DNA of 64,000 nucleotides, from assembly GCF_000332135.1 (NCBI RefSeq), contig NZ_KB235896.1, forward strand, positions 62,001-126,000. The letters run 5' to 3'. Shown here piece after piece: positions 8,299-15,288 of the stretch; the first letter of the stretch is position 1; the number at the start of each line of letters is the position of its first letter. Under the pieces are notes generated by a model that saw only the letters and a program-made list of their open reading frames with translations, ran no database searches and was not told where the DNA came from. This DNA is from Anabaena sp. PCC 7108 (GTDB lineage Bacteria; Cyanobacteriota; Cyanobacteriia; Cyanobacteriales; Nostocaceae). The translations under genes were made by a program, and so were the position numbers.

Positions 8299-8748
8299 TT
8301 AAATTTCTTGCCAATTTCTAGCATCAATAAAAATAGAAAGATGCTTTTTATTACTCGTGGCAATAATTACCTCACGTCCATAATTAGCAACTAAAATAGA
8401 TTGAGAAGCCAAAATAACATCACCATCCAAAGCCTTATTATCTGCTGTAGATTTACCTTTATTTCTCGCTTCAGCCCATAATTCTGATGCTTTTAACATT
8501 ACTTCTGTGGTAATAGGAAGATAAATAATTTCTGATTTAAGTTGATTCAGTTTTCTAATCCCTGATAACTTATTTGCTCTTAATAATTCCCGTCTAATTT
8601 CATAATCTATAATTTCTGGTAAAATGACTTCATAACCTCTTTCAAAAAGACTATAAAACCATTCTTGACATTACACAGCTAGAGTATTCGCTTTAGGATT
8701 AGTAATTAATCCCACTGGTGCAGAATCTAAAATAATAACCTTACTCAT
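8299..8748 (-). pseudogene. PIN-domain (VapC-like) toxin with one in-frame stop
   Basis: From ATG at 8748 the frame reads MSKVIILDSAPVGLITNPKA, then meets TAA at 8671-8673 (codon 26) and continues in the same frame without further interruption to the TAA at 8299. The C-terminal part (ALDGDVILASQSIL, then EVIIATSNKKHLSIF) is typical of PIN ribonuclease toxins: early Asp (residue 8) and late Asp residues of the metal site are present. Only the single nonsense codon breaks it. It follows the likely antitoxin gene by 6 bp. A restart at the internal ATG (8499) would give a 66-residue fragment lacking the first active-site Asp, so activity is unlikely. Confidence 0.75.
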
Positions 8749-8754
8749 TTTATT

Positions 8755-9084
8755 TTAAATTGAAATACCATTTATAGATTCAATAACTTCCAAAGTTTCT
8801 TGTTGTTCTTGTTGATCATCTGATTCATTCCATGACTCAAACAATCTTTTAATATTAGTTTTTCTATGTTCTTTTTTAATTGCATCACTTTCATTAATTT
8901 CATTAATAGCATTTTCCCAGTTTTTTAAAGATGTCTGTTTCATCGTCACACTTTGACGAAATAAACGGACAATTTGTAGTAATTCGGGTATGTATTCTTC
9001 TGGAGTATGTTCAATTTCTAGTAATAAATCATTGCGGGGTTGTGCTGATGATTTAGCTGTAATGGATTGGTGATTATTAATCAT
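8755..9084 (-). CDS. Putative antitoxin of the broken PIN toxin
   Basis: 109 residues, charged, starting MINNHQSITAKSSAQPRNDL; the segment LLLEIEHTPEEYIPELLQIV (about 20-39) is helical. It sits directly upstream of the PIN-toxin pseudogene with 6 bp between stop and start, the usual antitoxin-toxin order. The frame is intact although its partner carries a nonsense mutation. Assignment as antitoxin rests on position and size, not on a recognised DNA-binding motif. Confidence 0.6.
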   Translation of the reverse strand: MINNHQSITAKSSAQPRNDLLLEIEHTPEEYIPELLQIVRLFRQSVTMKQTSLKNWENAINEINESDAIKKEHRKTNIKRLFESWNESDDQQEQQETLEVIESINGISI

Positions 9085-9407
9085 AAAATCCTAGATTTGA
9101 TTATTTTTACATATTACCAGTATATCGGATCAGAATAAGCAATGTCTGAAATTTCTAAAATGTGATAACTACGATGATCTAAATGATTCCTGCGGAGTGG
9201 TTTGCGGTTCCTATGGAGTGCTTTGCTATCGCTATTTGGAGAGTTGAGGGGGTGCGTTAGCGGTAGCGTCTCGTAGAGATAGCTTACCGAAGGTATCGCT
9301 TTTGGGGAAGTTGAAGGGATGCGATAGCGCAAGCGCTGACTTGTCAGTTCGCTGTTTGAAGAGGTTGAAGGGATGCGATTCCTACGAAGTGCTTTGCGAT
9401 CGCAAAT
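9085..9407. repeat. Repeat-filled spacer between two toxin-antitoxin modules
   Basis: No gene. It is built from short palindromic units: GGTAGCGTCTCGTAGAGATAG (about 9261-9281), the 34-bp double palindrome (9320-9353), and TGCGATTCCTACGAAGTGC / TGCGATCGC units near 9374-9403. The same classes recur at 10050-10205 and 13070-13250. Confidence 0.7.
9320..9353. repeat. 34-bp double-palindrome repeat, copy 2
   Basis: Identical over all 34 bases to 8229-8262 and 10144-10177. Confidence 0.8.
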
Positions 9408-9767
9408 TTAAACCCCAAATCCCAAAACCACATCCAAAGCAGTCCGAATTTCTTCCCAATATTCAGCTTCTAAAATCCCCACAAACCCCAAAACGCGACG
9501 ATAATCTACAGCACGAATTTGAGCAACATCAATAAAACGATCCTTATCTAATCCATTAGTTGCTGTTGTTTTGATATTAACAATATAGGGAGCTTGCTTA
9601 CTTCCTGGTCGAAATGGCATCACAATAGTTAATAATCCATATTGATTCATAATATCATTTTGAACTATCAAACAAGCACGGATTTTTTGTGCTTCTGCTC
9701 CCACAGTTGGATCAAGATTTACCCAGCGAATCTCACCCCGTTTATAAGTTAAATTACCCTCTGGCAT
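9408..9767 (-). CDS. MazF/PemK-family toxin (mRNA interferase)
   Basis: 119 residues from ATG at 9767 (MPEGNLTYKRGEIRWVNLDP). This start has GGAG 9 bases upstream, whereas the earlier in-frame ATG at 9776 directly abuts it. Landmarks of the family: KRGEIRWVNLDPTVGAEAQK with the conserved Arg-Gly-x-Ile/Val-Trp and Pro, RACLIVQND, and a C-terminal AEYWEEIRTALDVVLG helix. It should cleave mRNA at specific sequences when free of antitoxin. It overlaps the antitoxin gene by 14 bases. Confidence 0.85.
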   Translation of the reverse strand: MPEGNLTYKRGEIRWVNLDPTVGAEAQKIRACLIVQNDIMNQYGLLTIVMPFRPGSKQAPYIVNIKTTATNGLDKDRFIDVAQIRAVDYRRVLGFVGILEAEYWEEIRTALDVVLGFGV

Positions 9768-9984
9768 TAATACCATCTCCAGATACATTATCCCAAGCAG
9801 AAATCTCATTTTGATATTCTAAATCTTTCGCATCTTTTTGGAGTGCTGCAATCATTTCTGTCTCTAAAATTTTGCGTCTTTGTTCTGCTAATATTGCGTT
9901 AATATAGGCACTACGATTACCTTTTGCTTGTTGATCAATAAATTGGAGAATGCTTTCTTCTAAAGTAATTGTGACTTTCATCAT
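9754..9984 (-). CDS. Antitoxin of the MazF-like module (ribbon-helix-helix type)
   Basis: Start chosen at ATG 9984 (MMKVTITLEESILQFIDQQA), which begins the ribbon-helix-helix strand; the frame extends ten codons upstream. 76 residues: an N-terminal DNA-binding segment (KVTITLEESILQFIDQQAKG) followed by NRSAYINAILAEQRRK and an acidic C-terminal tail that would wrap the toxin. It overlaps the downstream toxin, as expected for a coupled mazEF-like operon. Confidence 0.8.
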   Translation of the reverse strand: MMKVTITLEESILQFIDQQAKGNRSAYINAILAEQRRKILETEMIAALQKDAKDLEYQNEISAWDNVSGDGINARG

Positions 9985-10049
9985 TATGTATGACTCATTC
10001 ATCTTACCAATCAATCATACCATTTTTTTGACATTGTGTGAGGTAAAAA

Positions 10050-10205
10050 GAGATTTTGGGGGGTTGAGGGAGTCTGTTAGCGTAGCTTACTGTTCGCGTA
10101 GTGTTCCGCAAGAAAGGTATTGCTGTTTGAGAAGTTGAGGGGATGCGATAGCGCAAGCGCTGACTTGTCAGTTCGCTGTTTGGGGAGTTGAGGGAATGCG
10201 ATCGC
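10050..10205. repeat. Palindromic repeat cluster including 34-bp copy 3 (10144-10177)
   Basis: Three units in tandem, each introduced by GTTGAGG(G): a TGTTAGCGTAGCTTACTGTTC unit, the 34-bp double palindrome at 10144-10177 (identical to 8229-8262 and 9320-9353), and a short AATGCGATCGCTC unit. No coding potential. Confidence 0.7.
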
Positions 10206-10218
10206 TCTTCTAATATGA

Positions 10219-10373
10219 TTAAACAACACTACGTGGATCAACAACTACAATATCCGAAAACCGTTTAAAATCATCAACATTAAATGTCAATAAATGTGTA
10301 ATATTATGAGCTACCATAGCCGCAGCTAAACGTGCATCATGCACCTGTTTTCCCATCACTTGATATTTAATAA
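10219..10373 (-). pseudogene. 3' part of a PIN-domain toxin cut by the IS1634 element
   Basis: The minus frame encodes the C-terminal third of a VapC-like PIN protein (GKQVHDARLAAAMVAHNITH, then LLTFNVDDFKRFSDIVVVDP), with the conserved HDAR Asp and the late FNxxDF Asp. The N-terminal part lies 2 kb away at 12405-12695. The intact IS element sits exactly between the two pieces. Confidence 0.85.
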
Positions 10374-12404
10374 CCCACATTCCGCACTTCAATTTGTAGT
10401 ACAAATACAAGTATCATAAGCAGCATAGAGGCTTAAATACAAATACGCAACTAAGAAAGTAAAAATATAGACTTTAATTGCCATTGGACTACTAAAGAGA
10501 AATTCATAGGGCATTGAGAATAAATTCAGGAAAAAATGAGAGAATGAAACTGAATTACCAAAAAATGCCTTCATAATATGAATTACCAAAAAGAAGAAAT
10601 TGAGAGTAAAAACATAGATCACTTAGGAATAATCGCAGGAATAATAGATGAAATAGGAATAGTAGAAAAAATCAACGAGATATTTTCAATAGATATCAGA
10701 GAAAAAGTAAATACAGGAGAAGTAGTCAAAGCAATTATTCTCAACGGACTAGGCTTTGTATCAAGACCACTATATTTATTTCCAGATTTCTTTAAAGATA
10801 AAGCTGTAGAACATCTAATAGGAGATGGGATAAAAGCAGAAGATTTAAACGACGATAAAATAGGTAGAGTCATGGATAAACTCTATAAATATGGATTAAC
10901 TAAACTATTCTTAATCATTGCCTTAGAAGTAGTAAAGAAATATGGAATAGACACAAAATATTCCCATTTAGACTCAAGCTCATTACATTTACACGGGGAA
11001 TATAAGAATTGCCTAAATAATCTAGAGAAAGAACTAGGAATAAATAGAGAACATCCAATTATAATCACACAAGGATATTCGCGTGACCATCGTCCAGACT
11101 TAAAACAATGTATATTAGATTTAATAGTAAGTAGTGATGGGGATATACCATTATTTTTTAGAGGAGCATCAGGAAACGAATCAGATAAAGCAGTATTCGC
11201 TCACATCTTAGTAGAATATTCTAAACAAATAGATTTTGAAAGTATCATGGTGGCGGACAGTGCATTATATAGCGAAAGTAATTTAACATTAATGTCAAAC
11301 ATGAAATGGATAAGTCGAGTACCATTATCCATTAAAAAAGCAAGAAATTTAGTGAAAGCCTCCATCAATAATGACATGAAAGCCTGTAAAATACAGGGTT
11401 ATAGTTATCTGGAAGAGAAAGTATCTTATGGAGGAATAGAGCAAAGATGGTTATTAGTAGAAAGTGTAGAGAGAAAAAAAGCAGACTTAAATAAACTAGA
11501 CAAAAAAATCCAAGAAGAGTTATTAAAAGCTAACAAACTAGTAGATAAATTAGAACAGGAAGAATTTGCTGATAAATCTTTAGCCGAATTGAAAATCAAA
11601 GAAATAACAACCAAATTAAAATATCATCAAATATGCGAGCGGGAAATTACTGAAACCAATAAAGGGAAAACAACAGTTTATAGAGTGAAATGTAAATTAA
11701 GAGAAAATCAGGAGTTAATTACACAACAACAAAACTCGTGTGGCAGATTTATTTTAGCCACCAATATTCTGGATACTATTGAGTTAGAGTCAGAAGAAAT
11801 CCTCAAAATATATAAAGAACAACAATCTACAGAAAGAGGATTTAGATTTATCAAAGACCCGTTATTTTTCGCGGATAGTCTGTTTGTCAAAAATCCTGAA
11901 AGAGTAGAGACAATGATGATGTTAATGGCATTATGTCTTTTGGTTTATAATTTAGGACAAAAACAATTAAGAATGTCATTGAAGGCACAAAAAGCCACAG
12001 TGAAAAATCAACTGAATAAACCCACAGAATCTCCCACATTAAGATGGATATTTCAATGTTTTCAAGGGATTCATCTTTTGATGATACAAGGATTTCAACG
12101 AATTCTTAACTTAACAGAGTCGCATCATCATATCTTGCAATTCCTACCTACTGCTTGTCAAAAATATTATTTATTATCTTAGTTTTTTCTCTGGTTTTAC
12201 GATTTCATTGGTTATCTTTTTGATAACTGATTGCACACCTTAAATTAAATATTATTGTTGAAATAGCTTTTAAACACCTTCTAAAGCTCAACTTTGTGTG
12301 TTCATAATTTTATTTTACATTGATACGTAATTGTTCAAACCATAAGTTTTAATTGACCGTCAATGTAGTTAAATTATGCTACTTTTTGAAGTGCGGAATG
12401 TGGG
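10374..12404 (+). mobile_element. IS1634-family insertion sequence (2031 bp, complete)
   Basis: Terminal inverted repeats CCCACATTCCGCACTTCAA (10374-10392) and TTGAAGTGCGGAATGTGGG (12386-12404) match perfectly over 19 bp. One transposase gene (10578-12182) fills the interior. The flanking six bases (TAATAA left, ATATAA right) agree at only four positions, so no clean target duplication remains. It is inserted in a PIN-toxin gene. The same 14-bp end (CCCACATTCCGCAC) marks the 189-bp MITE at 18241-18429, and a related end occurs near 48078. Confidence 0.9.
10578..12182 (+). CDS. IS1634-family transposase
   Basis: 534 residues. The N-terminal DUF4277 region (NIDHLGIIAGIIDEIGIVEK, about 13-32) precedes a DDE nuclease domain of the IS4 superfamily: first Asp in YSHLDSSSLHLHGEY (about 132-146), second in IMVADSALYSE, and Glu in QQSTERGFRFIKDPLFF. 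A coiled segment with many Lys and Glu (about 290-345) is the insertion between the second Asp and Glu. The frame is complete, so the element may still be active. Confidence 0.92.
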   Translation: MNYQKEEIESKNIDHLGIIAGIIDEIGIVEKINEIFSIDIREKVNTGEVVKAIILNGLGFVSRPLYLFPDFFKDKAVEHLIGDGIKAEDLNDDKIGRVMDKLYKYGLTKLFLIIALEVVKKYGIDTKYSHLDSSSLHLHGEYKNCLNNLEKELGINREHPIIITQGYSRDHRPDLKQCILDLIVSSDGDIPLFFRGASGNESDKAVFAHILVEYSKQIDFESIMVADSALYSESNLTLMSNMKWISRVPLSIKKARNLVKASINNDMKACKIQGYSYLEEKVSYGGIEQRWLLVESVERKKADLNKLDKKIQEELLKANKLVDKLEQEEFADKSLAELKIKEITTKLKYHQICEREITETNKGKTTVYRVKCKLRENQELITQQQNSCGRFILATNILDTIELESEEILKIYKEQQSTERGFRFIKDPLFFADSLFVKNPERVETMMMLMALCLLVYNLGQKQLRMSLKAQKATVKNQLNKPTESPTLRWIFQCFQGIHLLMIQGFQRILNLTESHHHILQFLPTACQKYYLLS

Positions 12405-12695
12405 ATATAAAGAGCGATCGCACTCAATAAAAATTTGTGGTGTATCCAATTCCAATATAAATATCTTTTTAAGTTTTGCGCTTTCTTCTTCAGCTTGAGT
12501 GATAGATAAACCTAACCCATTTTTATCAAGAGGTCTTGTAGCAACAGCCCAAAATTCAATTATATTTTGGGGAATAATACATAAAAATTCACCTTGCTTT
12601 TTGAGCTTTAAAATTGCCCTTTGAGTATCAAGGTACATGGGACTATTTTTTTGTAATAAACGCAATAAAATATTAGTATCTACCAGATATTTCAT
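12405..12695 (-). pseudogene. 5' part of the PIN-domain toxin cut by the IS1634 element
   Basis: From ATG at 12695 the frame gives MKYLVDTNILLRLLQKNSPM, with the first active-site Asp (DTN), and continues through IPQNIIEFWAVATRPLDKNG. Native sequence stops at ECDRSLY (12405); after that it reads into the IS end and terminates at 12369. The matching C-terminal part is at 10219-10373. Known homologues run on through a V-x-GKQ-HDAR segment, which is what the other fragment supplies. Confidence 0.88.
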
Positions 12696-12982
12696 AACAT
12701 TTCGTCTTCTCTGGTATAAATACTATCTCTACTAATAGCTGCATCTGAAAGTGGTGGTGCTACAGCAAAAGCAGGACTATTGATTAAATTCATTAGTGCT
12801 GTTTCCCAATCTTCCTCTGTTGTTACTTGAGAAAAAGATTTTTCCTCTTGATTTTTTAAACTATCTTCAATCAAAGATTCAAGATAAGATTCAATTGATA
12901 AACCTTGTTTAGTAGCTTGGGTAATAAGACGAGCTTCTATTTCTGGTTTCAATTGTAGCTGTATAGTTTTATGTTGTTTCAT
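12692..12982 (-). CDS. Antitoxin partner of the IS-interrupted PIN toxin
   Basis: 96 residues starting MKQHKTIQLQLKPEIEARLI, a short DNA-binding-like N-terminus, then a long helix (TKQGLSIESYLESLIEDSLK) and an acidic tail. The last four bases overlap the toxin start, so the two formed one operon. The frame is intact although the toxin is split. Confidence 0.72.
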   Translation of the reverse strand: MKQHKTIQLQLKPEIEARLITQATKQGLSIESYLESLIEDSLKNQEEKSFSQVTTEEDWETALMNLINSPAFAVAPPLSDAAISRDSIYTREDEML

Positions 12983-13294
12983 CTTCTTCGATGCTAGTTA
13001 ATTAATATCAAGTGAAACTTATGATTAACTTTATCTATTAAAAGTATATCAGATTTAAACACCGAAAGTATCGTTTTTGAGTAGGTTGAAGGGATGCGTT
13101 AGCGTTCGTGTAGCGTCTCGTAGAGATAGCTTACCGTATCCCTTACGGGAGTCGAAGACATAGGTATCGCTGTTTGGAAGTTGAGGAGGTGCGATTGTTA
13201 TTTGGGAAGTTGGAGGTAATGCGATAGCGAAGCGCTCCGTAGGAATCGCTGTTCTTAACTCTTGGACTCTTGGGGTATCTTGCTCACTGGCATA
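12983..13294. repeat. Spacer filled with palindromic repeats
   Basis: No gene. From about 13075 it contains GTTGAAGGGATGCGTTAGCG, GTAGCGTCTCGTAGAGATAG, the TATCCCTTACGGGAGTCGAAG unit and TGCGATAGCGAAGCGCTCC, separated by GTTTGGAAGTTGAGG-like linkers. The units are of the same families as at 9230-9400 and 10050-10205. Confidence 0.65.
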
Positions 13295-13680
13295 AAGACT
13301 TTTTTTTTACACCGTAAGCCTAATTTTTCTACGGCACGATGCATTGTCGGAATACTCACCCTCATTCCTGTTCTTTCTTGATAGCGATTGAGCAAAGCTC
13401 ACGCTACGCGAACGCATAATTCTCTCAGCAATAAATCATTTTTCTCCTCTACCAGAGATTGGATGATGTTCAGATCCTCATTTTGAATTGTTGGCTGTTG
13501 GTATCCTCCACGTCGTTTCGCCTCAATTTGTCCATTTTGACGATAACGACGCAACAGATTTCGTACAAATGACAAACTGACCTTAAATCTTTCAGCCAAC
13601 TGACGTTGAGAGCCTTCTTTTGCTTCCCAAGCTATAATCACACGACGACGCAAATCACCCGAATACGATACTGGCATCAA
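13295..13680 (-). pseudogene. IS630-family transposase remnant, interrupted by a short repeat
   Basis: From ATG at 13680 (or 13677) the frame gives a helix-turn-helix N-terminus (SYSGDLRRRVIIAWEAKEGS, then RQLAERFKVSLSFVRNLLRR). After LLLREL it reads into a palindromic repeat (about 13388-13416) that brings a stop. Behind the repeat the transposase resumes as RYQERTGMRVSIPTMHRAVE and ends at KLGLRCKKK (about 13295). The catalytic DDE part is missing. Confidence 0.75.
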
Positions 13681-13717
13681 ATATAAAAATTACATCTTTC
13701 CCAGCTTACCGCACTTT

Positions 13718-13942
13718 GTGGTTCAATTACCTGAAAATTGCTGTAATGCCAGTTTATTAGAGCAAGATGAACTTGATGTTCCACCGCTTACATACCGAAG
13801 TGTGCCATTAACTGGAGGAACTCTCGATAAATTAATGGCGCAAGTTTATTCCCGTAAATGGGAGTCAAAAAGTAAGGGTAAACTTGACGATTGGATGACA
13901 AAACAAGTCAGTTTGAAGATTGTACATCCACAACCAGTTTAG
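13718..13942 (+). other. Unrecognised 74-codon frame, probably gene debris
   Basis: A frame starting MVQLPENCCNASLLEQDELD directly after the IS630 remnant and ending HPQPV before a TAG. It resembles nothing I recognise and lies in the same frame as, and just upstream of, the decayed nSTAND1-WD40 gene. It may be foreign debris joined to that gene. Confidence 0.3.
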
Positions 13943-15144
13943 GATATTAACTTCAATCAAAGAGCTTCTTTACTATACAGACACAACGTTAATAATGCAG
14001 ATACGCCTGGAGCTTTGCCTCTACTTTCTTTTACTTTAAGTGAGATTTACCATAAATATTTAAAGAGTGCAAGAGAAGATAGAACTCTCACTAAAGATGA
14101 TTATAGTAGCCTTGGCAGTGTTAGGAATTCAATAACCAAGAGGGCTACGGAAGTTTATAATAACTTACTTGGAAAAGAAATTAATGAAAACATCATTCGT
14201 TATGTAATGCTGCGAATGGTATCCGTAGAAGGAAACGAATTAGCTCGCAGACGGGTCAGACAAGAAGAATTAATCTATCCAAAATCACTTAATGAAGATA
14301 TGGAAACGGCATCATTTGCTTGTGGAACTTAAAGAGCAAGCAGTTAATCAAATTTAGAGGAAATCAAGGTCAGATCAAAAGTGTCAGTTTTAGCCCTGAT
14401 AGCAACTTGCTAGCTACTGTTGACTCTAATATTTCTAATAATGCTATTGTCTACCCGTGGAATGGGATAACTCCACAAAATCCGACCACTCTATCTCGAA
14501 ATTTGCCAGAGTATGATTACAACAAGATTCGTAGCGTCAGTTTTAATCCTGACAGTAGCTTACTAGTCACTGGTGACTCATACGGCGAGATAAGTTTGTG
14601 GGACTGGAAAAATCAGCATAAATTATCAACTAAATTCAAAGAACATCGAGATGGGGTAAACAGCGTTGTTTTTAGTCATGATGGTAAGATGCTGGTTACT
14701 GCTGGAAACGATGGCATAGCTCGCTTATGGTCAGATTTAAATCGCGGTGTGTTTAGAGAATTAAAAGGACATATCTACGGGATTAATCAGGTTATTTTTA
14801 ACCCCAAGGATAATTTAATAGCTACAGCTGGAAGAGATGGTACGATCCGCTTGTGGAACTTGAATGGTCAGCAGTTAGCAGAATACCAGATAGATCAAAG
14901 TAATGACTCATGGGTTACAAGCATTAGTTTTAGTCCTGATGGTAAACAACTAGCTGCTGTAGGACAAAATCAGACAACTGGCTTGTGGCAAGCTAAGAAA
15001 TGGCAGGTTGAAGGATTAGATGGATTAATGGTAAGGGGTTGCAATTGGGCCCGTAACTATCTGGAGAATAATCCCAATGTTAAAGAGGGCGATCGCCATC
15101 TCTGTGACAATATACAACCAACTGCTGCAAATCCTGACCAGTAG
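13943..15144 (+). pseudogene. Truncated nSTAND1-WD40 repeat gene with internal deletion
   Basis: No start remains. The first part (13943-14319) encodes the end of an nSTAND1 NTPase domain: TPGALPLLSFTLSEIYHKYL and YVMLRMVSVEGNELARRRVR are hallmarks. It then jumps, out of frame, into WD40 repeats at LWNLKSKQLIKFRG (14320 onward). About five WD40 units follow (e.g. GINQVIFNPKDNLIATAGRD), then the usual tail GLDGLMVRGCNWARNYLENN and RHLCD near the stop at 15144. The P-loop and most propeller blades are lost. Confidence 0.8.
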
Positions 15145-15288
15145 CTTGAGTTAAGGCGATCGCCTTCCTGACTTTTCCGCAAAAATGAGTCAACATAACT
15201 CTCTATCTTGAGGGGCGATAGCGAATTATCCAATGTATTAAATTTTACTTGATAGCAATGCCCACCTACAGATTTGAGCAATAGTTTT

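Noticed and set aside
9302-9535. Plus-strand frame of 77 codons across the palindromic repeats
   Set aside because: It is composed of the repeat units and runs antisense to the MazF-like toxin.
10368-12410. A clean target duplication of the IS1634 element
   Set aside because: The adjacent hexamers TAATAA and ATATAA differ at two positions, and removing six bases would break the toxin frame; insertion is supported by the split gene and the inverted ends instead.
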